A stretch of DNA of 64,000 bases from Clostridium homopropionicum DSM 5847 (GTDB taxonomy: Bacteria; Bacillota; Clostridia; Clostridiales; Clostridiaceae), in the NCBI RefSeq assembly GCF_001263795.1, contig NZ_LHUR01000011.1:205198-269197 (forward strand), read 5' to 3'. The position numbers and the translations under genes are program-made. Below, piece after piece: positions 45,157 through 55,524 of this stretch (within the stretch, counting starts at the first letter, position 1; the number at the start of each line of letters is the position of its first letter). The notes under the pieces are model-generated. The model was not told the origin of the DNA, did not search any database, and saw only the letters and a program-made list of their open reading frames with translations.

Positions 45157-46182
45157 TTATCTGGACATCTTTGAATTTTTTTCTTTAATTTTTTTTGATT
45201 TTAAAATATAGAATGCAAAAATACCATTAATAAAGCCTAATCCATAACTTAGATGCAATATAGGAAATACAGGTAACATACAAGCCATAATTGAAGGTGA
45301 TTTTTGAGATAGCTTAGCTGAAAAATAAATGTCCATCGAAGTATAAGCAACTACCTCTAATAACCATAAATATAAAATTGGCTTTAGTATTAAACCTAGT
45401 AAAATTCCCAAAATATTTGTAAGCACAAATGCCATAGGCACTAAATGTCTAATAGCTGCTGGCTTTCCATGCTTTTGCATTACTCTAACCTTCCAAAAGC
45501 CATACTGATAATACTGCTTCCAAAGCTTAGCATAGGAGCCTCTGCCATAATAAGTAGACTTAATACTAGGAGATAAAATAATCTTATATCCCTCTTTTAC
45601 TACTCTATAGTTAAGTTCATCATCTTGGTTTCTAACAAGTTCTTCATCAAAATAACCTATTTGCTCTAGTACCTCTCTTCTATAAGCTCCAAAAGCTACT
45701 GTATCTACATATGTTTCCTTCTGTGCATATCGAAAAAGTGCATTACCTACACCAAAGGGCGAGCTCATAGCTAAGGATATTGCTTTACCTATTATATTAT
45801 CATTTACTGTCTCAATTGGACCTCCAGAGCATCCTATCTCAGCTCTTTTTAAATATTCCACATTATTCTTCACAAAGTCTTTATCTGCATAAGCGTGAGC
45901 TCCAAATATTATTATAATATCTTTGTCACTTGATTTAATTCCTAAATTCATTCCCTTAGGTGCTGAAAGTCCTTTATTTTCAATTACCCTTACATTATTA
46001 TACTTTTGAGAATATTCATTTAAAATATCTTTTGTTCCATCATTTGACATTCCATCTGCAATAACTATTTCCATTAATTCCATTGGATAAGACTGCTTTA
46101 AAAAGGAATCTATACACTTTGATATATAGTCTTTTTCATTTCTACAGGGAATAATGATAGAAACTGTTTCTTTATTATTCAT
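45157..46182 (-). CDS. Glycosyltransferase family 2 protein
   Basis: This 341-residue protein has an N-terminal GT-A domain: VSIIIPCRNEKDYISKCIDS, EIVIADGMSNDGT, SSDKDIIIIFGAHAYAD and a later RNQDDELNYR acceptor-side motif. Three hydrophobic segments near the C-terminus (about 240-325) anchor it in the membrane, as in succinoglycan-type transferases. It adds a sugar on the cytoplasmic side. ATG 46182 follows AGGAGTG. Confidence 0.9.
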   Translation of the reverse strand: MNNKETVSIIIPCRNEKDYISKCIDSFLKQSYPMELMEIVIADGMSNDGTKDILNEYSQKYNNVRVIENKGLSAPKGMNLGIKSSDKDIIIIFGAHAYADKDFVKNNVEYLKRAEIGCSGGPIETVNDNIIGKAISLAMSSPFGVGNALFRYAQKETYVDTVAFGAYRREVLEQIGYFDEELVRNQDDELNYRVVKEGYKIILSPSIKSTYYGRGSYAKLWKQYYQYGFWKVRVMQKHGKPAAIRHLVPMAFVLTNILGILLGLILKPILYLWLLEVVAYTSMDIYFSAKLSQKSPSIMACMLPVFPILHLSYGLGFINGIFAFYILKSKKIKEKNSKMSR

Positions 46183-46207
46183 AAATATCACTCCTAAATA
46201 CGGATTC

Positions 46208-47704
46208 CTAGCTAGTCTTAATAACCATTAAAGTTGTAATTACAGCTAATATAAATGCCGGTACAATGCTTATAGGTGGCACAAAAGTCATAAAGGCTTG
46301 CCCTGTTATATTTCCATATGCCATAAAGCAGAATATTCCTATACAAGCTAAAAGTAGATATCTTTCTAAACTATCTATTTTACTCTTTATTCCATTAATA
46401 AATGCCTTAAGCCAAAGTAAAAATAAACTGAAGAAAAAAACTACAGCAAAGGGAATCCCAAAATCAACTGTTATGTTTAAAATTACATTGTGTGCATCCT
46501 TATAACTTCTTAAAATATCTCCACCATACTCTAAATAATAGTATCTATATTGGCCTGGGCCTATTCCGTAATATGGGTAATCGTTAATAATATTAAATGT
46601 TAATCCCCATATTGGCCTTCTATTTTTAGTTTGTTGTAATATCTTATTAATAAATTCGTTCTTTGAAAATAAATTTAATGTAACATTTGGATTTGTTGAT
46701 ATCTCTTCTCTTAATTCATTAAATTCAGGTCTATAAATTACATTATAAGTTACACTTGATAATACAATAGCAGCAATAATTAATAATTTTAGCTTTCTTT
46801 TTCTGTATACAAGAAATACTAGAAAAAAGCATATAGCTAGAGCCAGGAGTATCCCTCTTGATCTTTGTGTAACTAAAATAAATACTTCCATTACCATGAG
46901 TAGATTATATAAATAATAATGCTTGCTATCTACTTTTCTATTTAGAGAATTAAATATTATAAAAGGAAGCAGTAGTATTGTATATCCGAGCATAAAATTA
47001 CTTCCTAATGCTCCATATAAATGTGTATTATTATTTCTAGTAATTATAGTATAAAAGGCTATTAAAGTATCCGGTATACCTGATATTGCAACTCCAAGTG
47101 CAAGGTAAAAAATCAAGTCTGAAATTAGTATGTCCTCTCTCTTCTTATAGGAAATAATAATTAAGCTGAAGAAGATCATAAACACAAATCCTAAAATCAG
47201 AATTTTAGCTGAATCTATTTTATACCTGCTATTTATTACAGATAATACCCCTAATACAGTAAGTATAAAATATACAATGCTTAACCTTAGGAATTTTTTA
47301 TTTGAAAATATCATTTTAAAGTCAATATTACCGTATTGCATTTCTTTTATAGTATTTACTATAAATACTACAAAATAGACTAAATATATTACATCCCCAT
47401 ATTTGTCCATGTTTAATCTAAATAACAAATACAACACAATAGGTATTAGGGGAATTGAAAGTGCAAAAATCTTTAAGGTTGTTTTAAAATCTTTAAACAT
47501 TAGTACCAAGGAACAAAGTATAAAGAGATTAATAAACAAAGAACTTGCAGCCATTAAAGTATTACTTCTACCAATTTTAATAAATACGAAGATTTCTAGA
47601 AGTAAATATACAAGTATTATGATTGTTTTAAATCTTAATAGATGCTTAATATAATCTTTTGCTTCATTTTTTATTTCTTCTCTTAAGTAATTTAGTGTGT
47701 CCAT
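46208..47704 (-). CDS. O-antigen polymerase/ligase-like membrane protein (first copy)
   Basis: This 498-residue protein has about 12 membrane helices. The signature region NDYPYYGIGPGQYRYYYLEY followed by DAHNVILNITVDFGIPFA marks the Wzy_C/WaaL fold (O-antigen ligase or polymerase). ATG 47704 lies seven bases after GCGGGGGA. It starts 16 bases after the WbpI-like epimerase gene. Two such proteins in one cluster suggest separate polymerase and ligase roles, or two glycans. Confidence 0.82.
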   Translation of the reverse strand: MDTLNYLREEIKNEAKDYIKHLLRFKTIIILVYLLLEIFVFIKIGRSNTLMAASSLFINLFILCSLVLMFKDFKTTLKIFALSIPLIPIVLYLLFRLNMDKYGDVIYLVYFVVFIVNTIKEMQYGNIDFKMIFSNKKFLRLSIVYFILTVLGVLSVINSRYKIDSAKILILGFVFMIFFSLIIISYKKREDILISDLIFYLALGVAISGIPDTLIAFYTIITRNNNTHLYGALGSNFMLGYTILLLPFIIFNSLNRKVDSKHYYLYNLLMVMEVFILVTQRSRGILLALAICFFLVFLVYRKRKLKLLIIAAIVLSSVTYNVIYRPEFNELREEISTNPNVTLNLFSKNEFINKILQQTKNRRPIWGLTFNIINDYPYYGIGPGQYRYYYLEYGGDILRSYKDAHNVILNITVDFGIPFAVVFFFSLFLLWLKAFINGIKSKIDSLERYLLLACIGIFCFMAYGNITGQAFMTFVPPISIVPAFILAVITTLMVIKTS

Positions 47705-47719
47705 TTTTCTCCCCCGCAA

Positions 47720-48772
47720 TTATTGACCTATTACTTCTAAAATTTTACTTGCTGCTTTTCCATCTCCAAAAATTTTCTCCTGCTCTTTGCTAGGAGCAAA
47801 ATTCAAAATTCCATCAATTATCTTAGCTTTATTTGTGCCAGTTAGCATATTCCAATCATTCTGAACAGTTTCAACCCACTCTGTTTCATCTCTCATAGTT
47901 ATACATGGCTTTCCTAAAAAGAAAGCTTCTTTTTGAACTCCACCGCTATCAGTTACAATCTTTTGTGACATGGACTCCAATAATACCATTTCAAGATAAC
48001 CTACAGGTTCAATTATTTTTACATTTTCCCCTACCTTCAAACCATACTCGCTGATATATTTTTTAGTTCTAGGATGGAGTGGAAGAACAATTTTTTTATT
48101 ACTTTCACTTAGAGCTCCAATAATATTCTCTAGTCTATCAATGTAATTTGTGTTTTCTGCTCTATGTATGGTAGACAATATAAATTCATTTTCACTTAAA
48201 CCTAATTTATTAAGAAAATCAATTTTATTACGGGATAAGTCCTTAAATTTTAATACGGCATCGAACATTACATCTCCTATATTAAATACACCCTTAATAA
48301 TGCCTTCTTTATGTAGATTAATTACTGCTGTCTCTGTAGGTGCAAATAAGAATTTTGATAGATGATCTGTCAATATTCTATTTTGCTCTTCTGGCATTTT
48401 CATATTAAAGCTTCTAAGTCCAGCTTCTACATGAGCAACAGGAATCAATAGCTTTGATGCACATAGAGCTGCTGCTAAGGTAGAGTTAGTATCTCCATAA
48501 ACTAAAACTAAATCTGGTTTTTCTTTTATATATATTTTTTCAAGCTCTATAAGCATTTTTCCAGTTTGTTCTCCATGATTACCTGATCCTATATTAAGAT
48601 TGTAATCCGGTTTTGGTATATCCAGCTCTTGAAAAAATACTTCAGACATATTTTCATCATAATGTTGACCTGTATGAATTAGAATTTCCTGATGCTTTTC
48701 TCTTATTATTCCCGATACTGCAGCGGCTTTAATAAATTGTGGTCTTGCTCCAACTACTGTAATTATTTTCAT
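47720..48772 (-). CDS. Non-hydrolysing UDP-sugar 2-epimerase (WecB/WbpI family)
   Basis: This 350-residue epimerase of GT-B fold has VVGARPQFIKAAAVSG, GDTNSTLAAALCASKL, HVEAGLRSFNMKMPEEQNR and TDSGGVQKEAFFLGKP. The HTGQHYDENMSEVFFQEL segment is more like WbpI-type enzymes, which epimerise UDP-2,3-diacetamido-glucuronate, than classic WecB/MnaA. This fits the WbpA, WbpB and WbpD genes at the other end of the cluster. UDP-GlcNAc remains a possible substrate. Its ATG overlaps the upstream glycosyltransferase stop (ATGA). Confidence 0.88.
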   Translation of the reverse strand: MKIITVVGARPQFIKAAAVSGIIREKHQEILIHTGQHYDENMSEVFFQELDIPKPDYNLNIGSGNHGEQTGKMLIELEKIYIKEKPDLVLVYGDTNSTLAAALCASKLLIPVAHVEAGLRSFNMKMPEEQNRILTDHLSKFLFAPTETAVINLHKEGIIKGVFNIGDVMFDAVLKFKDLSRNKIDFLNKLGLSENEFILSTIHRAENTNYIDRLENIIGALSESNKKIVLPLHPRTKKYISEYGLKVGENVKIIEPVGYLEMVLLESMSQKIVTDSGGVQKEAFFLGKPCITMRDETEWVETVQNDWNMLTGTNKAKIIDGILNFAPSKEQEKIFGDGKAASKILEVIGQ

Positions 48773-49827
48773 ACTATTTCCTCCATTTCTTTCTCTACAA
48801 GTCTCATATTATTTTCCCAAAGAGCTCTCTCTTTTATTATTTTTTTATTTACTTGAACAGCCTCTTCGCTTAAACTAGAATTTTTAATTGCTGCTCTTAA
48901 AGCATTAAATAAATCTTCTTCTTTAAAGCTTTCAATAACTAAACCATTTTTACCGTTTTCTATCCACTGTCTATTTGCAGGTATATTAGATACAATGGGA
49001 AATACACCAGTTGCCATAGCTTCTAACAAGGTTACAGAGGTTGAATCTGAAGTTAAAACAGAAATAAATATTTGAGAAGTAGTCAATAATTCTAATATTT
49101 CCTCTCTGGAAACAAAACCTTTTATTTCTACCCTATTCTGCAGCTTCATATCTTTTATCATCTTTTTTATATTACCCATTTCTGATCCGCTATTTGTTAT
49201 TATAAGTTTTATATTTTTATCATTCTCTATTTCACTTAACTTATGAAAAGCTTTTACTATTAAATCAATATTTGAGTTCTTATTTACAGTTCTAAGACTG
49301 AGAATCTTTATATCCTCTTCTTCTTTTCTTTTTAAATGGAGTAAATTTTCTTCTACTCCCATTGGAACAGTAATTGTTTTTACTTTAGTCATTTTTATTA
49401 TTTCCTCAGTCATTATGTCTGAATCAGAAGTTATTAACTTAGAACGATTTAATGCAAATTTCGTTAGAGCTTTATACACTATATTTTTTTTAGGTGTTAC
49501 TAATATGTCACTTCCCCAGGCAGAAAGTATAAGATTCTTAGCCCCTGTTAAGGCTCCAATTAATCCATAACTGGTTATATAGTGTGCATTTACTATATCA
49601 GCATTTATCTCTTTTAATAAGCTTTTAATCTTTTTTATCTGCAGTAAGTATCTCCAATTTCCACCATTTTCATTTATATCTACATCGCCTACTTTATGAA
49701 CAAAGATTCCATCTAAAGAAACATGCGAAAAGGAAATTAGATGAACTTCATGCCCTTTGTTCTTAAAATAATCCAACCATCTTTGGATATGTATACTATT
49801 TCCATCTCCTAAAAAACAAATCTTCAT
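48769..49827 (-). CDS. Glycosyltransferase family 4 protein
   Basis: This 352-residue GT-B protein begins MKICFLGDGNSIHIQRWLDYFKNKGHEVHLISF. The donor-binding half has LSLRTVNKNSNIDLIVKAFH, KGFVSREEILELLTTSQIFI and SVTLLEAMATGVFPIVSNIPANRQWI. Translational coupling to the epimerase gene by a 4-base overlap suggests a shared pathway. The acceptor is unknown. Confidence 0.87.
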   Translation of the reverse strand: MKICFLGDGNSIHIQRWLDYFKNKGHEVHLISFSHVSLDGIFVHKVGDVDINENGGNWRYLLQIKKIKSLLKEINADIVNAHYITSYGLIGALTGAKNLILSAWGSDILVTPKKNIVYKALTKFALNRSKLITSDSDIMTEEIIKMTKVKTITVPMGVEENLLHLKRKEEEDIKILSLRTVNKNSNIDLIVKAFHKLSEIENDKNIKLIITNSGSEMGNIKKMIKDMKLQNRVEIKGFVSREEILELLTTSQIFISVLTSDSTSVTLLEAMATGVFPIVSNIPANRQWIENGKNGLVIESFKEEDLFNALRAAIKNSSLSEEAVQVNKKIIKERALWENNMRLVEKEMEEIV

Positions 49828-49855
49828 AAAATACCTACCTTCAATTTAGCTTTTC

Positions 49856-51220
49856 TTATTTTATTTCTTCAATAACTTCTGCTAAGGCCTTTGTTAAATT
49901 TTCTCTGCTATAATTTTTTATTAATTCCCACTGAGGATTAAATTCTTTATTCCCGTCCAAGAATAGACTGTACGCTTTATAAATGATATTTTCTATTTCT
50001 ATTTCATTAGAAGGTACCGCAATCAAGCCGGTTCTTGTCTCTAATATTAAATCTTTAGCTACTCCATTTGGCACTATTCCTAATATAATTTTTCCTGAAC
50101 GTAGATATTCAAAAATCTTTCCTGTGAAAATTCCTTCACTACCTACTCCCTCATCAATAATTAATAAAAGAGCATTTGCCTTGCACATTTCCATAAGGCT
50201 TTCTTTGTGTGGTACATAATCCTTTTGAATAACAACTTCTGGATACTTATTACTATATAAATTAATTATTTCTTTAAATTCATGTCCAACTTCCCCTAAA
50301 AACTTAATTTTAATTTTATTTTCAGGTATTTTGCCAGCTTTAATTAGACTATCAATAGCTCCAAGAATTTTATCTGGAGACCTTTTACCGTATAAGGTTC
50401 CGTTGTATAATACAGTAAATTTGTCATTATTATCGCCTAGGTTTAACGGTAAATCAGAAAAATCTTCTTCATCATATCCATTTGTAATAACCTTAAATTT
50501 ATCATGATTTAAGTCTTTATATATTCTCTTAAAATCATCAATAATTGGCTGACTTACACTAAGTACCTTGTCAGCCCTATTTACTACCATGCTCTCTAAT
50601 TTTTTATGCTTTCTCTCTATTATGGCTCCATAGTTTACGAATGGATTACATGCCCAAGGATCTCTAAAATCAGCAATCCATTTAACATTATTTTTCTTTG
50701 CTAGATTATACCCTATAAGATGTGAGGTATAAGGTGCAGAGGTAGTATAAATAGTATGTATATTGTTTTCTTTAATTATCTTGTTGCCTTCTTCTACAGC
50801 ATACTTTAACCATCCAATTTTATCATCAGGAACATATGCTAAATTATATAAATCTATAAATACCTTTTTGCCTAGGTTAAAAATTAAGCCTTTAATCTTT
50901 CTCTTTAAACTATTTCTATTAACAGGTAAATCCTTTGTTTCCCCATTACTACCACTGCTGCTGTTTCTATTTCCTTGAATTAACTTAAGTACTTTATCTA
51001 TAAGCTTTGTTTCTTCTATTTCTGATCTATATACCTTAACTTCACTGTATATTTCTTTATTTAATGAGGCATCCTTTAGACCGTGACTATCTTCTTTAAC
51101 TGTCAACACATGTACATTATATCCAAACTTACTTAAGTAATTGGCGAACTTAGTTGTTCTCTGTACCCCTGCTCCCCCTTTAGGCGGAAAATAATACGCT
51201 ATAATTAAGATATTTTTCAT
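49856..51220 (-). CDS. Glycosyltransferase (GT4-like)
   Basis: This 454-residue GT-B protein starts MKNILIIAYYFPPKGGAGVQ, an N-terminal pattern of many capsule and EPS transferases. It has an acceptor-domain insertion rich in Ser/Asn/Gly (about 80-105, NRNSSSGSNGETK). The donor half contains VLYNGTLYGKRSPDKILGAI and GIFTGKIFEYLRSGKIILGIVPNG. ATG 51220 is one base after the upstream stop, and its GAGGTTG ribosome site overlaps the end of that gene. Confidence 0.83.
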   Translation of the reverse strand: MKNILIIAYYFPPKGGAGVQRTTKFANYLSKFGYNVHVLTVKEDSHGLKDASLNKEIYSEVKVYRSEIEETKLIDKVLKLIQGNRNSSSGSNGETKDLPVNRNSLKRKIKGLIFNLGKKVFIDLYNLAYVPDDKIGWLKYAVEEGNKIIKENNIHTIYTTSAPYTSHLIGYNLAKKNNVKWIADFRDPWACNPFVNYGAIIERKHKKLESMVVNRADKVLSVSQPIIDDFKRIYKDLNHDKFKVITNGYDEEDFSDLPLNLGDNNDKFTVLYNGTLYGKRSPDKILGAIDSLIKAGKIPENKIKIKFLGEVGHEFKEIINLYSNKYPEVVIQKDYVPHKESLMEMCKANALLLIIDEGVGSEGIFTGKIFEYLRSGKIILGIVPNGVAKDLILETRTGLIAVPSNEIEIENIIYKAYSLFLDGNKEFNPQWELIKNYSRENLTKALAEVIEEIK

Positions 51221-51221
51221 T

Positions 51222-52919
51222 CTAATCAACCTCATTCATTATTCTTTCATTTACTTTACCATCTATTTTATAAAAATTGTTTTCTAAGTATTTAATGAAC
51301 TCATTATTTTTTGAATATATTTCAAGATTATCTAAATAAGTTACAATTTCCTTTTCCTCTTTTGCACCTAAAGATATTCCATCCTTAATAAAACCCCCTA
51401 AATCATCATATTTAGGCAGCCTAATGCAGATAGAAGGTTTATTTAAAATGGCTCCCTCCACAACAACTGTAGAATGAACACTTATTACTACATCACTCCA
51501 AGATAACAGTTCATAAAGATCCCCATCTTTTAATATCTTTACATTTTTTATTCCGTATTCTTGGATTTTCTCGATATAAATATTGTAAAATTCATCTGCT
51601 GGATGAAGTTTTATTATTATTTCATATTCACGATTTATTAGATTAAGGGCTTTAAACAGCATATCAGTAGCTGGAATTAATAAATCTTTAAAATACTGTG
51701 TAGCATATAATATTTTTATTTTATCCGTATCTTTTTCATCATTTTTATTATACCCTAAAATTAAGTCTGTTCTAAGCTGTCCCACCACTTTAGTTATGCT
51801 GTCATTATATACATTAGATCCCGCTAAAAGCATATCTTTATATTTATCTCCCCATAAAAAAGTCAATTTAGGAACAATTCCTGTATATTTAGAATTAATC
51901 ATATATGCTGGAGACACTTCATTTATAATACCATGCTGAAGGGCATAGGTTTTTATTCCCATTCTATTTCCTGCAGTTATAAAACATCTTGGTCTATCTC
52001 CTTCATCAGTTACAAATAGCTTTGTAATGCGGTTCTTCTTAATAAATTTTTCTGCACATAATATTTCTGTTAGACTCATGTAATATCTATTTTCTAAATT
52101 ACTAAATACATGTTTCATAAATATATCTTTAAGGTTATGGTCCTGAAAATCAAAATTTAACTCTCCTAAAAGTTCTAGCTTATTAGTAATTAATGAAGGA
52201 TTGACTATTTTTTCCCCAAATAATTTTTTATAGATAATAAAAAACTCAAAAGGAACAAAACTTCTTTTAAAAGCTAAGCTTTTATTCAAATAATTATAGC
52301 TAGACATAAATTGGAAGTTAATTATATTATGCTCTTTATCTAAGCTATCAACTAAAGGTCCTATCTGAGTATCAACCAGCTGCTTCTTACCCATTAATTT
52401 AATTAAATTAATATTAATAACGCTAGATAATACAATTATATTATCTTTTGAATTTATTGACTTAAGCTTAAATTTTATATAACTACCCATACCATTTATT
52501 ACTCTTTTAAAGAGTTTAAATTTATTTATTGTATTCCCGTTGTTTTCTTTTTCAGCATTAGTTCTGCTGTAATTTAATTTAAATACTTTTTCTGATAGTT
52601 CAATAAATATTTCATCATCACTTATTACTTCTACCTCTTCATTAGTATTTTCTATTATATTTTTAATAATCATAAATGAAGTTAGAATATATTTAAGCTT
52701 CAAATATATAGTCGGTCTTTCAAAATAATAAAGAGGTATATTGTCATAAATATAAAAGTTTTCAAGATTTATCCCCTGTATGGTTTCACATTCAAGTTTA
52801 TTTAAGAATTGGAAGGCAATATTATCTATACTTATATTATTTATTGATTTATATAGCTCCTCAGATTTGTCTCCAAATAAGATTTTTTTCTCGTTTTTCG
52901 TATAAATAATTTTCAACAT
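51222..52919 (-). CDS. Capsule-type GT-B transferase of uncertain specificity
   Basis: In this 565-residue protein the N-terminal 230 residues are not recognisable. The C-terminal half resembles CDP-glycerol/KDO-transferase-like surface carbohydrate proteins, with TAGNRMGIKTYALQHGIINE, ITKVVGQLRTDLIL, EIIIKLHPADEFYNIYIEKI and SWSDVVISVHSTVVVEGAI. A nonulosonic-acid transferase is plausible given the neighbouring legionaminic acid genes, but this is inference only. AGGAGATAGT precedes ATG 52919. Confidence 0.65.
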   Translation of the reverse strand: MLKIIYTKNEKKILFGDKSEELYKSINNISIDNIAFQFLNKLECETIQGINLENFYIYDNIPLYYFERPTIYLKLKYILTSFMIIKNIIENTNEEVEVISDDEIFIELSEKVFKLNYSRTNAEKENNGNTINKFKLFKRVINGMGSYIKFKLKSINSKDNIIVLSSVININLIKLMGKKQLVDTQIGPLVDSLDKEHNIINFQFMSSYNYLNKSLAFKRSFVPFEFFIIYKKLFGEKIVNPSLITNKLELLGELNFDFQDHNLKDIFMKHVFSNLENRYYMSLTEILCAEKFIKKNRITKLFVTDEGDRPRCFITAGNRMGIKTYALQHGIINEVSPAYMINSKYTGIVPKLTFLWGDKYKDMLLAGSNVYNDSITKVVGQLRTDLILGYNKNDEKDTDKIKILYATQYFKDLLIPATDMLFKALNLINREYEIIIKLHPADEFYNIYIEKIQEYGIKNVKILKDGDLYELLSWSDVVISVHSTVVVEGAILNKPSICIRLPKYDDLGGFIKDGISLGAKEEKEIVTYLDNLEIYSKNNEFIKYLENNFYKIDGKVNERIMNEVD

Positions 52920-52945
52920 ACTATCTCCTATTCCAATTCTTTTTC

Positions 52946-54394
52946 TTATCTTTTAATTAGTTTATTTTTAAAGAAAATTAATTTTTCAAAAGATAAAATT
53001 TTAAATAAAAATAATAAAGCTATATAAATTATAAATAATACTGTTTTATATAGAATGCTCAAAAAAAGATTTTCTATATTGAATAATGAAATCCCATAGA
53101 TTGCTAAGCCCAGCAACGTATTTACACTTAATTTTACCCAATCCCACTGTATGTAATAAAATTTTTGCGAAAACACATAAGTCACAATGAAAAGAGTAAA
53201 ATAAGCAAAAATAGTTGCAATTGCTCCTCCATATATTCCATATCTAGGTATCAATATGAAATTTAATATTAATGCAACAATAGCACTTGCTCCTGTTGAA
53301 AAAGGAAGTATATAAGTCTTTTTTGAATAAAATATCCCGTTTACACACATATAATAAAATCCATTAAATACATAAGCAAGTCCAATTAAAGGCACTATCT
53401 TATATGCAGCGTAAAACTCTTTATTAGAAGCCATTATAATTATTATTTCTTTTGCAAACAGTGCAAGGCCTACCCCTATGGAAATTATAAAAACAGAATA
53501 GTATTTTATAATTTCTTGAAATACTCTTGGAGCATTTTCTTTCTCTTCGTTGGCAGTTTTAAAGAAAAATGGTACATATGCCTTGTTTATTGCAACAATT
53601 AGATAATACACTAGCATACCAAATTGATAGGCTAAAGTATATAATCCTAAATCTGCTTGTGAAGTATAGATATTTAAAAAATATCTGTCTGAGGACATTA
53701 ATACCCAAGCTCCAATAGCATGCGGTATTAATGGTATTCCATATTTCAAAGCACTTTTAGCAATATTAAAGGAAAAGTATAAACCTAAATCCTTTATGTT
53801 TATCACTAAATATACTACACTAAAAGCAATATTTGTAAAAAGTATTGCCTTTAAATAACCTTCTGCTCCCTGTGTTTTATAAGACACAAAATAAAATATG
53901 AAAAATATATTTACAAAGGTTGTAATTATATTAAACAACCCAAACTTTACAGATTGTTCTCTTAGTCTAAATAGTACTAATGGTATACTTGCAAAGGTTG
54001 CAAAGAAACAAATTATTATAAGTAATTTAAAATATGGATTGAAAGGTATTTCACCTAAGATAAGCTTGGAGAAATTTTTCCCAAAAATCGCTATTAATAT
54101 TGATAAAATTAAGTTATATCCTAATAGAAATATCCATATGGTACTAATAAGTTTTTTCTCTTCACCTTTATCTTCATACTCATAATAAAATCTTGTAAGT
54201 GCACCATCTAAACCTAATATATAAAGCATAGATAGGAAGCCTAAGAGTATGGTCATATAGCCATAAATTCCATACTCAACCTTCCCCATATACTTTGTTA
54301 AAACTGGAATCATTAATAAAGATACTACCTTTGGCAGCAAATCACCTAAGGTATATATAAATGAATTTTTTAAAAAACTTAACTTTCTATCCAA
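52946..54394 (-). CDS. Polysaccharide flippase (Wzx), first copy
   Basis: This 482-residue protein has 12-14 membrane helices, with FIYTLGDLLPKVVSLLMIPVLTKYMGKVEYGIYGYMTILLG at the start and repeated aromatic helices, typical of lipid-linked oligosaccharide flippases. TTG 54394 follows AAAGGTG by six bases and comes one base after the legC stop. An ATG at 54490 lies wholly within legC and is rejected. It is translationally coupled to legC. Confidence 0.88.
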   Translation of the reverse strand: MDRKLSFLKNSFIYTLGDLLPKVVSLLMIPVLTKYMGKVEYGIYGYMTILLGFLSMLYILGLDGALTRFYYEYEDKGEEKKLISTIWIFLLGYNLILSILIAIFGKNFSKLILGEIPFNPYFKLLIIICFFATFASIPLVLFRLREQSVKFGLFNIITTFVNIFFIFYFVSYKTQGAEGYLKAILFTNIAFSVVYLVINIKDLGLYFSFNIAKSALKYGIPLIPHAIGAWVLMSSDRYFLNIYTSQADLGLYTLAYQFGMLVYYLIVAINKAYVPFFFKTANEEKENAPRVFQEIIKYYSVFIISIGVGLALFAKEIIIIMASNKEFYAAYKIVPLIGLAYVFNGFYYMCVNGIFYSKKTYILPFSTGASAIVALILNFILIPRYGIYGGAIATIFAYFTLFIVTYVFSQKFYYIQWDWVKLSVNTLLGLAIYGISLFNIENLFLSILYKTVLFIIYIALLFLFKILSFEKLIFFKNKLIKR

Positions 54395-54395
54395 T

Positions 54396-55493
54396 CTATT
54401 CACCTTTAATGACTTTGCAAACTTCTTCAATCTGCTCTTTTGTAAGAGAAACTGAGCTAGGAAGATTAATTCCCTTTGAAGCCACTTCATTAGTTATATC
54501 CATATTTCCTTTTCTACATTCTTTATAAGGAGGCATATCATGAACAGGATAGAAGAAAGGTCTAGCTTCTATCTTATTATCTATAAGCTTTTTAATTAAT
54601 TCATCTCTGCTTATAGGATAGTCCTCTTCAACTAAAATTGAATATAACCAAAAGCAATTCTTTGCCCAAGGCATTTCAACAGGAAGTGTTATTCCCTTTA
54701 CATCTTTTAATATTTCATTATAATACTCAGCATTTTCTCTCTTGATCTTTAAATACTTTTCTACTTGCTCTAATTGAGCTACACCAAAAGCAGCTAATAA
54801 GTTAGGCATTCTAAAATTATAACCTACTTCTTCGTGATAAAAAGCCTTGTTTTCTAATATGGTTTTTGTTTGGGTAGATAGATATTTAGCTCTTTCTCCA
54901 TATTCATTATTGTTTGTAACAAGCATTCCGCCTGCACCAGTAGTTATAAGCTTATTTCCATTAAAGCTAAAACAACCTATGTGTCCTATAGTTCCAAGCA
55001 TTTGACCCTTATATTCTGATCCTAGAGCTTCTGTTGCATCTTCTATTACATAAAGATTATACTTTTTAGCAAGCTCCATAACCTTATCCATATATACAGG
55101 ATGACCATATATATGTACTGGCATAATTGCTTTTGTTTTTTCAGTAATTAATTCTTCAATTTTATTCTCATCCATAACAAAAGTATCTTTTCTAATATCG
55201 CAAAATACAGGAACAGCCCCTACATATTTTATGGCATTTACAGGTGATATAAATGTCATAGAAGGCACTATAACTTCATCTCCATTGCCTATTCCTAAGG
55301 TAACTAAAGCAAGCTGAATAGCTGCTGTACCGTTCATGGTAACCACAGCTTTTTCGCACTTTAAATATTCAGAAAATCTATCTTCAAAAAGATTAACATA
55401 ACTTCCTACAGAAGATACCCAATTTGTATCAATGCATTCTTTTACGTATTTCCACTCATTACCACCCATTTCTGGTATACACAATGGTATCAT
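54396..55493 (-). CDS. legC: LegC-type sugar aminotransferase
   Basis: This 365-residue PLP enzyme of the DegT/DnrJ/EryC1 family converts the 4-keto-6-deoxy product of LegB into the 4-amino sugar on the way to legionaminic acid. It starts MIPLCIPEMGGNEWKYVKECIDTNWVSSVG. The motifs are VTMNGTAAIQLAL, VIEDATEALGSEYKG and the PLP-lysine segment FNGNKLITTGAGG (K181). ATG 55493 follows CGGGAG. It is separated from legB by the palindromic element at 55525-55782. Confidence 0.9.
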   Translation of the reverse strand: MIPLCIPEMGGNEWKYVKECIDTNWVSSVGSYVNLFEDRFSEYLKCEKAVVTMNGTAAIQLALVTLGIGNGDEVIVPSMTFISPVNAIKYVGAVPVFCDIRKDTFVMDENKIEELITEKTKAIMPVHIYGHPVYMDKVMELAKKYNLYVIEDATEALGSEYKGQMLGTIGHIGCFSFNGNKLITTGAGGMLVTNNNEYGERAKYLSTQTKTILENKAFYHEEVGYNFRMPNLLAAFGVAQLEQVEKYLKIKRENAEYYNEILKDVKGITLPVEMPWAKNCFWLYSILVEEDYPISRDELIKKLIDNKIEARPFFYPVHDMPPYKECRKGNMDITNEVASKGINLPSSVSLTKEQIEEVCKVIKGE

Positions 55494-55524
55494 TTTATTC
55501 ACTCCCGTTTTATATAAATTTCTT

